Shown here one piece after another: positions 1 through 9,197 of a stretch of DNA of 64,000 bases. The stretch spans positions 1-64,000 of the forward strand of contig BAAAJN010000009.1 of NCBI GenBank assembly GCA_039527025.1, written 5' to 3'. The first letter of the stretch is position 1, and each line of letters starts with the position of its first letter. The stretch comes from Microlunatus lacustris. Its GTDB lineage: Bacteria; Actinomycetota; Actinomycetes; Propionibacteriales; Propionibacteriaceae. The notes under the pieces were generated by a model. The model searched no databases and was not told the DNA's origin. It saw nothing but the letters and a program-made list of their open reading frames with translations. The translations under genes were made by a program, and so were the position numbers.

Positions 1-6
1 GGTGGG

Positions 7-34
7 CGCCACACCCCTTGCAGAGGGTGTGGCG
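7..34. terminator. Perfect 10-bp hairpin at the window edge
   Basis: The sequence CGCCACACCC is followed by an 8-nt loop (17-24) and its exact complement GGGTGTGGCG. No coding region can be supported in 1-171, so the hairpin lies downstream of the M23 peptidase gene that ends at 172 and probably ends transcription from that gene, from a gene outside the window, or from both. Positions 56-110 are a run of G-tracts. There is no U-tract, as is usual in high-GC actinobacteria. Confidence 0.5.
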
Positions 35-171
35 GCCACCGCCGGGGTGTGAAGTGGGGCCCCCAGGGGGAGGGGGGCTCGGAGGGGGCCGGAGGGGGGC
101 CGGAGACGCGACCACCGCCGGCCCGAGGTCGGGGCGGCGGTGGGAACGGGGTGCGGCGGGGCCGCGCAGAC

Positions 172-1185
172 CTACGGCGTCACGCCCTGCGCACCCAACC
201 AGCTCTGCGGGTTGACCGCCTTGTAGACGTCGCCCGGGGTGATGCCGGAGGGGTAGATCTCGAAGTGGACGTGCGGGCCGAAGGTGCGGCCGGTCATGCC
301 GACGGCGCCGACGTTCTGGCAGGCGGTCACCGTCTGGCCGACGCTGACCGAGACGGTCGACATGTGGGCGGACAGCGACGAGGTGCCGTCGGAGTGGCGG
401 ATGGCCACGTAGTTGCCGGCCCAGCCGCTGGCCGGTCCAGAGCCGGCGTTGGTGACGACGCCAGAGGCCGGGGCCTGCAGCGGGGTGCCGACGGGCGCGG
501 AGAAGTCCATGCCGGTGTGGTAGCGGGACCAGGAGCCGACCTGGCCGAACCGGGCGGCGATGCTGTAGCCGCCCCGGACCGGCATGCAGCTCTTGCCCGT
601 CGCGTTGACCGGCGCGCTCTCGGCCGGCTCGGTGGTCTCCGGCGCCTGGCGGGGGGACTCCGGCTCCGACTCCGACGACGCGGCGGGGGCGGCACGCTGC
701 GCCAGCTCGGCGGCCCGCTTGGCGTCGGCGTTCTTCTTGATCAGCACCGCCTGCTTCTGCGCCGCCTCCGCGGCCGACTCCAAGGTCTTGTCGCGGGCGT
801 CGGCGGCCTTGGAGGTCGCCACCTGCGTGATCTGGTCGTCGGTCTTGGCCAGCTCCTCGGCGCGCTGGTCGGCCAGGCTCTCCAGCTTGGCCTGGTCCAG
901 GGCGGGGCGGTCGTCGCTGTCCCGGCTGGTCGTCGAGGCGTTCCGGTCGAAGGCCGCGGGCAGCTTCACACCGGGGGCGGCGCTGACGGCGGCCGGTGCG
1001 CTGGGCACCGCCAGCTGGGACTGCTCGGCGTTCCCGGTCAGGACGACGGAGCCGGCGACCCCGAGGCCGAGCAGCGAGACCGCGAGCGCCGCCGCACCGT
1101 GCTGCAACCAGCCCCGACGGTCGTCCCTGATGTCCTCAATCAGCGCACGACGCGCGGGGGCGTCCGGCGTGGTTGACTTCGGCAC
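172..1185 (-). CDS. M23 family metallopeptidase, membrane-anchored or secreted
   Basis: This is probably a peptidoglycan endopeptidase acting outside the membrane. The 337-residue protein has a cytoplasmic N-terminus of about 28 residues, one hydrophobic segment (about 29-50, ALAVSLLGLGVAGSVVL) acting as anchor or uncleaved signal, an Ala/Glu/Lys-rich helical stretch (about 95-170, likely coiled coil), a Pro/Ser/Glu linker and a C-terminal LytM/M23 domain. The zinc and catalytic motifs are intact: HTGMD, SAHMS and HVHFE. The start is GTG at 1185, preceded by AGGAG at good distance (TAGGAGATCCTGA-GTG). The next gene upstream on the same strand (stop at 1386) is a paralogue with the same architecture. 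A sigma-70-like promoter lies at 1292-1320. Confidence 0.9.
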   Translation of the reverse strand: MPKSTTPDAPARRALIEDIRDDRRGWLQHGAAALAVSLLGLGVAGSVVLTGNAEQSQLAVPSAPAAVSAAPGVKLPAAFDRNASTTSRDSDDRPALDQAKLESLADQRAEELAKTDDQITQVATSKAADARDKTLESAAEAAQKQAVLIKKNADAKRAAELAQRAAPAASSESEPESPRQAPETTEPAESAPVNATGKSCMPVRGGYSIAARFGQVGSWSRYHTGMDFSAPVGTPLQAPASGVVTNAGSGPASGWAGNYVAIRHSDGTSSLSAHMSTVSVSVGQTVTACQNVGAVGMTGRTFGPHVHFEIYPSGITPGDVYKAVNPQSWLGAQGVTP

Positions 1186-1291
1186 TCAGGATCTCCTACG
1201 GACGACGGCACGGGCGGTCCAGCCTCAGAACAGGTGTGCGTGGTCCGACTCCCCGAGGCCCTGCGGGACGACCCCGCGTTGGACGACTAGA

Positions 1292-1320
1292 ACAATAACG
1301 GATGTGTAACAGAGGACCAA
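1292..1320 (-). promoter_or_regulatory. Putative promoter of the first M23 gene
   Basis: On the minus strand TTGGTC (1315-1320) and TATTGT (1292-1297) are separated by exactly 17 bp, in the only AT-rich patch of the 200-bp intergenic region. The resulting leader of about 100 nt carries no recognised riboswitch. I looked for ydaO-type signatures, which often precede actinobacterial wall hydrolases, and did not find them convincingly. Confidence 0.5.
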
Positions 1321-1385
1321 GACGCCCCTTACCCCCGCACGCTCAGCGCACACGGTGGTGTGACCGACATCTCGGCGGACGGGCG

Positions 1386-2438
1386 TCAGCGGGTGTTCAC
1401 ACCGGCTGAGCGCAACCACGGGATGGGGTCGACGGCCCGGTAGACGTCGCCGTGCTTCACACCCGCCGGGTAGAGCTCGAAGTGCAGGTGGGCGCCGAAC
1501 GCCCGACCGGTCTGACCCACGTAGCCGATCACCTGACCGGCGGAGACCGTCTGCCCGGCCGACACGGTCATCGACGACATGTGCGACGACATGGTGGTCA
1601 TCCCGTCGCCGTGCTGGACGGCGACGTGGTTGCCGGCCCAGCTGCCGGTGCTGCCGGCGTAGAGCACGACGCCGGACTTCACGGCCCGGATGGGGACGCC
1701 GTAGGCAGCCCGGAAGTCGAGGCCGGTGTGGTAGCGCGACCACAGCCCGTACTGGCCGAAGCTCGCCCCGACGACGGCCCCGGGGACGGGGGAGACGCCG
1801 CCGCTGCTGGAGGCGACGGGCGGGGTCCCCGGCACGGGTGGCGCGGCGGCCGGAGGCGGGGTGCCGGGCTGGGCGCCCGGGTCGGCGGGCGCCGCCTCGG
1901 CGTCGGCTCCCTCGGCCGCAGCAGCGCGCGCAGCGGCCTCGACGGCGGCCCGGGTGGCCGCGGCGGCGCCACGAGCGGCGCCGGCGCGCTCCAGCGCCTG
2001 CTCGGCCAGCTCGGCTCCCTCGGCCTGCGTCGCCCGCTCGGTCTCGCTGAGGCCCTCGTCGCGGACCTCCTTGCTGGCCTGGGTGGCGGCGCGGCTGAGG
2101 GCTTCGGCGTCCTTGGCCAGCTCCTCGGCCCGCTGCGCTGCGCGCTCGGCGACGATCGCCTTGCGCAGCGGCTCGCCCCCGTCCCCGCCGAACCGGAAGG
2201 TCTCGAGCAGCGACGGGCCGGGCGTGGGGGTCGCGGCCTGCGTCACGGGCGGGCGCGTCCCCGCACCCGGGGCCGCGGGCCGGGACTCGGCGCTCCCCAC
2301 CCCGGTGATGGAACCGGCCAGGGCGAGCCCGAGGGCGGAGACGACCAGCGCGGCGGTGGCGGTGGAGAGCCAGGAGCGGCGTTCACCGGCGGCGACGTCG
2401 CCCGGGCGGGCGGGACGTCGGGGCGCTGGGACGACCAC
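1386..2438 (-). CDS. M23 family metallopeptidase, paralogue of the neighbouring gene
   Basis: Second peptidoglycan-hydrolase candidate: short cytoplasmic tail, one membrane segment (STATAALVVSALGLALAGSITG), a long Ala/Glu/Arg-rich helical region with AEELAKDAEAL-like heptads, a Pro-rich linker, and a C-terminal M23 domain with HTGLD, SSHMS and HLHFE. I chose GTG at 2438 (350 residues) because AGGAG sits 8 nt upstream and a TATCCT box lies at 2526-2531. An in-frame GTG at 2555 would add 39 Pro-rich residues but has no ribosome site. The C-terminal domain is highly similar to that of the downstream gene (both end in a GDVY-[KR]-AV-[ND]-P pattern), so the pair looks like a tandem duplication. 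Confidence 0.85.
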   Translation of the reverse strand: MVVPAPRRPARPGDVAAGERRSWLSTATAALVVSALGLALAGSITGVGSAESRPAAPGAGTRPPVTQAATPTPGPSLLETFRFGGDGGEPLRKAIVAERAAQRAEELAKDAEALSRAATQASKEVRDEGLSETERATQAEGAELAEQALERAGAARGAAAATRAAVEAAARAAAAEGADAEAAPADPGAQPGTPPPAAAPPVPGTPPVASSSGGVSPVPGAVVGASFGQYGLWSRYHTGLDFRAAYGVPIRAVKSGVVLYAGSTGSWAGNHVAVQHGDGMTTMSSHMSSMTVSAGQTVSAGQVIGYVGQTGRAFGAHLHFELYPAGVKHGDVYRAVDPIPWLRSAGVNTR

Positions 2439-2525
2439 GGCGATGTCTCCTGGTGTGCTGGGCTGCGACGCGGGGGCGGCGCATCGGGGCTGCGGTCCCG
2501 ACCGGGGGCGCGGAGGCCCTGCCCC

Positions 2526-2531
2526 AGGATA
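2526..2531 (-). promoter_or_regulatory. Putative -10 box of the second M23 gene
   Basis: TATCCT on the minus strand lies about 90 nt upstream of the preferred start at 2438. It is downstream of the alternative GTG at 2555, so a transcript from here could encode only the shorter protein. Confidence 0.35.
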
Positions 2532-2643
2532 CGGAGCCACGGTCTGGGTATCCACCGGATCCGCAGGGTCTTAGGTCCCCTCTTCGGGAGTTGCGGCCGG
2601 CGCCGTCCTCGCGGCGGTGGCGCCGCGCACTAGCCTGGGCCCC

Positions 2644-3075
2644 GTGGAGCCCTCGGACCAGACCGCGGCCGGCCGCCGGCTGCGCGTCGTGGTGGCCAAG
2701 CCGGGACTGGACGGCCACGACCGCGGCGCCAAGGTCGTGGCGCGGGCGCTCCGGGACGCCGGCATGGAGGTCATCTACACCGGTCTGCACCAGACCCCCG
2801 AGCAGATCGTCCGGACGGCGCTGGCCGAGGACGCGGACGCCGTCGGGCTGTCCGTGCTGTCCGGCGCGCACCTGACGCTCTTCGCCCGGGTCCTGGAGCT
2901 GCTCGCCGAGAACGACGCCGCCGACATCGTCGTCTTCGGCGGCGGGATCATCCCGCCCGGCGACCGGGCCGCGCTGCTCGAGCTCGGGGTGGCTGAGGTC
3001 TTCACCCCCGGGGCGACGATGGCGGACATCGTCGGCTGGGTCCGCGGCCACGTCGGTCTCGACCGCGGCCTCTGA
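2644..3075 (+). CDS. Cobalamin-binding small subunit of an acyl-CoA mutase
   Basis: The 143-residue protein is essentially one B12-binding Rossmann-like domain. It has the base-off/His-on motif DGHDRG (DxHxxG), the loop SVLSGAH and the glycine loop GGGIIP, as in the C-terminal domain of methylmalonyl-CoA mutase and the small subunits of isobutyryl-CoA-type mutases. It has no catalytic TIM barrel, so it must pair with a large subunit; the only candidate here is the 528-residue mutase at 34757-36343. The GTG start has a TAGCCT box (2631-2636) exactly 7 nt upstream and no Shine-Dalgarno, so the transcript is probably leaderless. Which mutase it serves is inferred. Confidence 0.85.
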   Translation: MEPSDQTAAGRRLRVVVAKPGLDGHDRGAKVVARALRDAGMEVIYTGLHQTPEQIVRTALAEDADAVGLSVLSGAHLTLFARVLELLAENDAADIVVFGGGIIPPGDRAALLELGVAEVFTPGATMADIVGWVRGHVGLDRGL

Positions 3076-3107
3076 ACCCCGTCAGCCGCCGCCCGGTCCC
3101 CAACCAC

Positions 3108-3206
3108 TAGGCTCGTCCCCGGTCCGCCGGCGGCGGACCGACACCGGGGCCGGGCCGGGTCCGGGTGTCCGAAGCGGTCGACCTGCCAGCATCGCAGGTC
3201 GCGACC
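3108..3206 (+). promoter_or_regulatory. Promoter and three-hairpin leader of sucCD
   Basis: A TAGGCT box at 3108-3113 predicts transcription from about 3120. The rest of the leader folds into three consecutive hairpins: a perfect 8-bp stem at 3121-3139 (GGTCCGCC, loop GGC), a GACACC/GGTGTC stem at 3140-3169, and a GGTC-GACCTGC/GCAGGTC-GC-GACC stem at 3176-3206 with a 7-nt loop. The last hairpin ends directly at the AGGAGG ribosome site. I do not recognise a known riboswitch. Confidence 0.5.
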
Positions 3207-3216
3207 AGGAGGCGCT

Positions 3217-4395
3217 GTGGATCTGTACGAGTACCAAGCCCGAGACATGTTCGAGGCGCACGGGGTCCCCGTGCTGCGCGGCATCACCGCGACCACGCCC
3301 GACGAGGCCAAGGACGCGGCAGCCTCGATCGGCTCCCCCGTCGTGGTGGTCAAGGCCCAGGTGAAGACCGGGGGCCGGGGCAAGGCCGGTGGCGTGAAGA
3401 TCGCCCGGACCCCCGAGGAGGCGGCCACCCGTGCCGAGGAGATCCTCGGGCTCGACATCAAGGGCCACGTCGTCCAGACCGTGATGGTGGCCGAGGGCGC
3501 CGACATCGCCGAGGAGTACTACTTCTCCCTGCTGCTCGACCGCGCCAACCGCCGCTACCTCGCCATGTGCTCGAAGGAGGGGGGCGTGGAGATCGAGCAG
3601 CTCGCCGTCGAGCGTCCCGAGGCCCTCGCCCGCATCCCCGTCGACCCGATGGTCGGGATCGACCAGGCCAAGGCCGACGAGATCGTCGCCGCCGCCGGGT
3701 TCGACCAGGCCGACGCGGCCGAGCTGGCCCGGGTCTTCCAGCTGCTGGGCACGGTCTACCTCGAGGCCGACGCCACGCTGGTCGAGGTCAACCCGCTGGT
3801 CAAGACCGGCGACGGCTCGATCGTCGCCCTCGACGGCAAGGTCTCCCTGGACGAGAACGCCGACTTCCGGCACCCCGAGCACGCCGCCCTGGTGGACAAC
3901 TCCACCACCGACCCGCTGGAGAACGCGGCGAAGGAGAAGGGCCTCAACTACGTCAAGCTCGACGGCTCCGTCGGCATCATCGGCAACGGCGCGGGCCTGG
4001 TGATGAGCACCCTCGACGTCGTCGCCTACGCCGGCGAGGACGTCCCCGGGAACCCGAAGCCGGCCAACTTCTTGGACATCGGCGGCGGCGCCAGCGCCGA
4101 GGTGATGGCCAACGGCCTGGAGATCATCCTCGGCGACGCGCAGGTGAAGAGCGTCTTCGTCAACGTCTTCGGCGGCATCACCGCCTGCGACGCGGTGGCC
4201 AACGGCATCGTGCAGGCCTTCCAGCTGCTGGAGGGCCGGGGCGAGGCGGTCACCAAGCCGCTCGTCGTCCGGCTGGACGGCAACAACGCGGAGGAGGGCC
4301 GGCGCATCCTCACCGAGGCGGCGCTGCCCGGGCTGGAGCAGGTGGACACGATGGACGGCGCCGCCAAGCGCGCCGCCGAGCTGGCTGGGAACTGA
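3217..4395 (+). CDS. sucC: Succinate--CoA ligase (ADP-forming) subunit beta
   Basis: Beta subunit of succinyl-CoA synthetase, which in the TCA cycle converts succinyl-CoA, ADP and phosphate to succinate, CoA and ATP. At 392 residues it has normal length. It shows the ATP-grasp N-terminus starting DLYEYQARDMF, the KAQVKTGGRGKAGGVK nucleotide-binding segment, a VEVNPL metal-binding motif and the C-terminal CoA-ligase part with NVFGGI. The start is GTG with AGGAGG 6 nt upstream. sucD follows after 12 bp, so the two subunits are co-transcribed behind a structured leader. Confidence 0.97.
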   Translation: MDLYEYQARDMFEAHGVPVLRGITATTPDEAKDAAASIGSPVVVVKAQVKTGGRGKAGGVKIARTPEEAATRAEEILGLDIKGHVVQTVMVAEGADIAEEYYFSLLLDRANRRYLAMCSKEGGVEIEQLAVERPEALARIPVDPMVGIDQAKADEIVAAAGFDQADAAELARVFQLLGTVYLEADATLVEVNPLVKTGDGSIVALDGKVSLDENADFRHPEHAALVDNSTTDPLENAAKEKGLNYVKLDGSVGIIGNGAGLVMSTLDVVAYAGEDVPGNPKPANFLDIGGGASAEVMANGLEIILGDAQVKSVFVNVFGGITACDAVANGIVQAFQLLEGRGEAVTKPLVVRLDGNNAEEGRRILTEAALPGLEQVDTMDGAAKRAAELAGN

Positions 4396-4407
4396 GGGAC
4401 GGCGAAC

Positions 4408-5292
<885 letters not shown>

Positions 5293-5316
5293 CCCTGCCG
5301 CTCCGCACGACCACCT

Positions 5317-5350
5317 GACGTGCCCCGGACCCGCTGGTCCGGGGCACGTC
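5317..5350 (+). terminator. Terminator of sucCD
   Basis: A near-perfect 15-bp stem (GACGTGCCCCGGACC with its complement) closes a CGCT tetraloop 24 bp after the sucD stop and 54 bp before the next gene. It is one of the strongest hairpins in the window. Confidence 0.8.
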
Positions 5351-5403
5351 GGCGTCCCGGCCCAGCGCGCGGCCGACCAGGGCGGTTGGCAGGATCGGGG
5401 CGC

Positions 5404-5943
5404 ATGTGGACCACCACCGCCAGCCGCACCGCCTACGAGAACCCCTGGATCCGGGTCCGGGAGGACGAGGTCGTGCACCCCGACGGCCGACCCGGGTTGT
5501 ACGGCGTGGTCGAGCTGCGCTCGCCGGCGGTGTTCGTCGTCCCGCTCACGGCTGCCGACGAGGTCGTCCTGGTCACCGTCGACCGGTACCCGACCGGCCG
5601 GGCCACCCCGGAGGTGCCGGCCGGCGGATCCGACGGGCAGGACCTGCTGGCGGCGGCACGGCGTGAGCTGCGCGAGGAGACCGGGCTGGCGGCGGCGACG
5701 TGGCGGGCGATCGGCGCCGTCGACTCGCTCAACGGCGTGGCGCTCGCCCCGGGCCGGGTCTACCTGGCCACCGACCTGACCGAGGTCGGCGGCCGGGAGA
5801 CCGAGGCCGAGGGCATCACCGCCGTGCACCGGGTGCCCTGGGCGGAGCTGGTGGCCATGATCGGCCGCGGTGAGGTGACCGACAACGAGACCCTCGGAGC
5901 GCTGATGCTGGCCGCCGTGGCCCTCGGGCGGGTCCGCACCTGA
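5404..5943 (+). CDS. NUDIX hydrolase, ADP-ribose pyrophosphatase-like
   Basis: Small (179 residues) phosphohydrolase of the ADP-sugar type, judged by size, the YENPWIRVREDEVV N-terminal strand and an EVPAG motif before the Nudix box. The box ends canonically (RELREETG), but its first half is one residue short and the usual first glutamate is Gln (GQDLLAAARREL), so it departs from G-x5-E-x7-REUxEExGU. Metal ligands in REEx remain. The ATG is chosen because no ribosome site precedes it while a weak CAGGAT box lies about 8 nt upstream. The gene converges with the minus-strand membrane protein ending at 5987. Substrate is not determined by sequence. Confidence 0.8.
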   Translation: MWTTTASRTAYENPWIRVREDEVVHPDGRPGLYGVVELRSPAVFVVPLTAADEVVLVTVDRYPTGRATPEVPAGGSDGQDLLAAARRELREETGLAAATWRAIGAVDSLNGVALAPGRVYLATDLTEVGGRETEAEGITAVHRVPWAELVAMIGRGEVTDNETLGALMLAAVALGRVRT

Positions 5944-5986
5944 GGCCGTCCCGCGCGCTCGGGGCCCGGCCACGGGCTGCTGGGGG

Positions 5987-7663
5987 TCAGGGGACCTGGG
6001 TCATCCGCTGGCCCGCGCGGACGGCGACCATCTTCCACTCGCCGTCGCTGAAGTCGTAGCCGCCGGCGAGCGGGTTCAAGAAGGTGTAGGCGACCTTCGT
6101 GCCGGAGGAGACGATCCCCACCCGGTAGCGCTGCGTGCCCTCGCCGAGCTTCTGCGACACCGTCGCCGTCCAGCCGGTGATCTCCGCACCCGACGCGCCG
6201 ACGCCGGTGACCTTCTCCGGGTCGGCGACGGAGGCGGTCAGCTTGCGCTTCTCGCAGCTGTCCAGGTCGGCCTTGATCTTGGCCACCAGGTCGCTCGCGG
6301 CCTTCTCGCTCTTCATGGTGAGCACGATGTCGTTGAGCCCGAACTTGGTGCTGCTCGGCACCAGGTAGACGCGGCTGCTCGCGGTCTCCGCGTCCAGCCG
6401 GGACCAGGTGACCGTCTCGCACTGCGAGCCGCCGAAGTCCTCGCTGGGCGGCTCGGCCGGGGTGGCCACCCAGGACTCGTCGGCGTCACCGGCCGGCGGC
6501 AGGTCACCGGTGGCCAGGAAGCCGGGGACGTCGCCGCCGAGCGGTGGCGGCCCCGGCTCGACCTCGGGCTCCGGGGTGCAGGCCTGCCCGGCGGCCTCGC
6601 ACTGCTGGGCGGTGACGGCGCCCAGCGCCGTGGCGACCTCGCCCACGCCGAGCGGGCCGGACGCGCGGGCCGCGTCGACGAGGTTGACGACGGTGCCCGA
6701 CCGGCTCAGCACCATGCTGTGCCACTGCGCCTTGCCGTTGGTCACGACCTGGGCCACGACGCCGGCCGACTGGTCACCGAGACCGGTCACCGTCGCTCCG
6801 CTGGCGATGTGGGCGCCGGGACTGGCGCAGCCCCCGAGCGTCCTCGCGGCGACGGCGTAGGCCTGCGCGGCCTCCTCCGGCGAGCGGAAGGCGGAGGCGC
6901 GGTGCAGAGCGCTGGGGGCGTCCTCGCCCGAGCCGCTGAGCAGCCGGACGACGTCCTGCTGCGCGGTCGGCTCGCCCTCGGCGGGCTCGGCGGAGAAGCA
7001 GGCGGCGAGCGGGGCGTCCTCGGCGGGCGGGCGCTGGGTCAGCGCCACCGTCCACGTGCCCCGGCTGATCTGCGCGGCGGAGGTCGGGTCCAGCAGGGCC
7101 GCGTCGGCGAGCACGGCACCGGGGTCGGCTGCCGTCGGGGCGGGCGAGCCGGACGGCGCAGCCGAGGCGACCGACGTGCTGGGCGCGGGATCAGCCGTCT
7201 GGTCGCCCACGGTCGAGACCGCGTACATCACCGCGAGACCCACGGCGATCACGGCGGCCAGGGCTCCGACCAGCAGCGCGATGCGGCCGCGCTGGCCGAG
7301 CAGGCTGCGGGGGTGCTCGTCGTCGTCCAGCCGCTCCTCGCGCTCGTCGGTGCGGGGCCGCTGACCCGCGGCCGTGCGGGGGAGCAGGGTGGTGGAGTCC
7401 TCGTCCTCCGGGGTGCGACGGGCCCGCGGCTTGAAAACCGGGCGGGCCACCCGGGTCTCGTCGTCGGTGAGCGGGCTGGAGCCGGAGCTGGCGGGCGTGG
7501 TCGGCTCGTCCCGGTAGAGCGGCTTGGGCTGGTCCTCGGGATCCACGGCGGCCGCTGGCGGCGGGCTGGTGGCCGGCGGCTGGACGGCGGTGGGCTCGGG
7601 GTCACCAGAGCTCGAGCCGTCGGCGGCGCGCCGGGGTCGGTACCCGGGGTCGGGATCGACCAT
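5987..7663 (-). CDS. Single-pass membrane protein with two extracellular PknH-sensor-like domains
   Basis: The 558-residue protein has a 127-residue cytoplasmic region rich in Pro, Asp, Glu and Arg (with STTLLPRT and VFKPRARR), one membrane helix (about 128-150, IALLVGALAAVIAVGLAVMYAV), and an extracellular part that appears to hold two similar domains. Each has a pair of cysteines and the pattern VTGLGD or VTGVGA followed by a beta-rich segment. This resembles the extracellular sensor domain of mycobacterial PknH, but no kinase domain is present. An AGGAG site precedes the ATG at 7663, and a TAAAGT box lies at 7741-7746. The function is unknown; the PknH comparison is from memory and is the weak point. 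Its position after sucCD and before the PerM-like gene parallels the Rv0953c-Rv0955 interval of Mycobacterium tuberculosis. Confidence 0.6.
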   Translation of the reverse strand: MVDPDPGYRPRRAADGSSSGDPEPTAVQPPATSPPPAAAVDPEDQPKPLYRDEPTTPASSGSSPLTDDETRVARPVFKPRARRTPEDEDSTTLLPRTAAGQRPRTDEREERLDDDEHPRSLLGQRGRIALLVGALAAVIAVGLAVMYAVSTVGDQTADPAPSTSVASAAPSGSPAPTAADPGAVLADAALLDPTSAAQISRGTWTVALTQRPPAEDAPLAACFSAEPAEGEPTAQQDVVRLLSGSGEDAPSALHRASAFRSPEEAAQAYAVAARTLGGCASPGAHIASGATVTGLGDQSAGVVAQVVTNGKAQWHSMVLSRSGTVVNLVDAARASGPLGVGEVATALGAVTAQQCEAAGQACTPEPEVEPGPPPLGGDVPGFLATGDLPPAGDADESWVATPAEPPSEDFGGSQCETVTWSRLDAETASSRVYLVPSSTKFGLNDIVLTMKSEKAASDLVAKIKADLDSCEKRKLTASVADPEKVTGVGASGAEITGWTATVSQKLGEGTQRYRVGIVSSGTKVAYTFLNPLAGGYDFSDGEWKMVAVRAGQRMTQVP

Positions 7664-7807
7664 GCGAGGAGCTCCTAGCGGTGACGAGACGTGCGGTGGG
7701 CCCGGCCAGAACGGGCGAGCCCCGGGACACGGACCACAAGACTTTACCCCGGTCGCGGGCGTGTCCGGAGCAGCCCGGCGACCCGGCTGGGTGAGCATGG
7801 ACGCGTC

Positions 7808-9187
7808 ATGGCTTCCCTGTTGTCCCCGCGCCGCACCGATCCCGCCGTCGTCCTGCGGGCGACCGAGCCCAGCCGCCCGGTCCCGGCCGACGACGGTCCG
7901 GTGGCGTCCGGCCCGCGCCTGGGCTGGGGGGTCACGGCCGTCCTCGGCGGCTTGCTGTGCGCCCTCACCGGCTGGCTGCTGGTCGCCGGGATCGCCGTCG
8001 TCGGGTGGGTCACGGCCGAGCCCGGGACCCTGGTCGGTGCTCTGGTCGTCGGCACCTCGCTGTGGCTCGCCGGGCACGGCGTCGCCGTCGAGCTCGGCGG
8101 CCTCCTCCTCACCCTCGTGCCCTGGGGCGTCGCCGCCCTGATGGCCGTCCTGGTCAGCCGGGCCGCGGGCTTCGCGGCCCGATCGGCGCGGCCGGGCCAG
8201 CAGCCGCGCGCGGCCGGCGTCGCGCTGACCGTGCTCGTCGCCTACGCCGTGCCGCTGCTCGTGGTCGCCGGCTGGTCCGGCCGGGTCACCGCCGCTCCGG
8301 GCCACCTGGCCCTGGTGCTGGCCGTCCTGCTCGCCGCGGCGGTGCACGGCGCCGGGCGGGCGCTCGGCACCACCTGGACCGACCGCTGGCCGGCCTGGGC
8401 GCGCGCCGTCCCCCGTGCCGTGCTCGCCTCCCAGCTGGTGCTGCTGGCCGCCGGGGCCGCGGTGCTGGTCACCGGCCTCGCCCAGCACCTGGACTGGGTG
8501 ACCGCCCTGCACGAGGCCCTCGCGCCCGGCCTCGCCGGCGGCACCGCGCTGCTGGTGGCCCAGCTGGCCCTGACCCCGAACGCACTCGTCTGGGCCGGCT
8601 CCTACGCCCTGGGTGGGGGGTTCACGCTCGGCAACGGGTCCCTGGTCTCACCGTCCTCCACCGACGTGGGGGTGGTGCCCGGCCTGCCGCTGCTCGGCGC
8701 GCTGCCCGCCGAGGGGCCCGGACCGGCAGCCGCCCTCTGGTGGCTGGCCGCCGGGGTGCTCGCCGGCGCGGTGGCCGCGTGGCTGGTCGTCCGGGGCCGC
8801 CCGCTCGCGCGTCCCGACGAGACGAGCCTGGTCGGCGGGCTGGCCGGCGTCACGGGAGGCCTGGTGTTCGTCGGGCTCGCCTGGGCGGCGAGCGGCGATC
8901 TCGGCACGGTCCGGCTGACCGGCCTGGGACCCCTGCTGCTGCCGCTGCTGGTGATGGGCGTGACCACGCTCGGGCTGGCCGGCATGGTGACCGGGCTGGC
9001 CCTCGGGCTGTGGGGTCGCGCCCGCCGCGCCGCCGCCGGGCTTCCGGTGACGCCCGCGCCGGGATGGGTGGTCGAGACCGAGGCCACCGAGATCCTCCGA
9101 CGCAGCCCGCCGGGCACCGAGCCGACCGAGGGGCTGGCGTGGTCCGCGGGGTCCTCGCCGTCGGAGGACCCCGGCTCCGCTCGCTAG
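7808..9187 (+). CDS. Polytopic membrane protein, DUF6350 / PerM-like
   Basis: The 459-residue protein has about ten hydrophobic helices, a short charged N-terminus and a hydrophilic C-terminal tail of about 55 residues. A conserved-looking loop between helices 7 and 8 reads NALVWAGSYALGGGF. Position and topology match the cell-division-associated membrane protein PerM (Rv0955), which lies between sucD and purN in mycobacteria. I chose the ATG at 7808; an in-frame ATG at 7691 would add a region overlapping the divergent promoter. The gene ends 10 bp before the purN start. Confidence 0.75.
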   Translation: MASLLSPRRTDPAVVLRATEPSRPVPADDGPVASGPRLGWGVTAVLGGLLCALTGWLLVAGIAVVGWVTAEPGTLVGALVVGTSLWLAGHGVAVELGGLLLTLVPWGVAALMAVLVSRAAGFAARSARPGQQPRAAGVALTVLVAYAVPLLVVAGWSGRVTAAPGHLALVLAVLLAAAVHGAGRALGTTWTDRWPAWARAVPRAVLASQLVLLAAGAAVLVTGLAQHLDWVTALHEALAPGLAGGTALLVAQLALTPNALVWAGSYALGGGFTLGNGSLVSPSSTDVGVVPGLPLLGALPAEGPGPAAALWWLAAGVLAGAVAAWLVVRGRPLARPDETSLVGGLAGVTGGLVFVGLAWAASGDLGTVRLTGLGPLLLPLLVMGVTTLGLAGMVTGLALGLWGRARRAAAGLPVTPAPGWVVETEATEILRRSPPGTEPTEGLAWSAGSSPSEDPGSAR

Positions 9188-9197
9188 GGTGGCAGCC

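Noticed and set aside
1186..1385. ydaO-type (c-di-AMP) riboswitch upstream of the M23 gene
   Set aside because: Such switches often precede wall hydrolase genes in actinobacteria, but I could not find the conserved blocks; only an ordinary promoter is visible.
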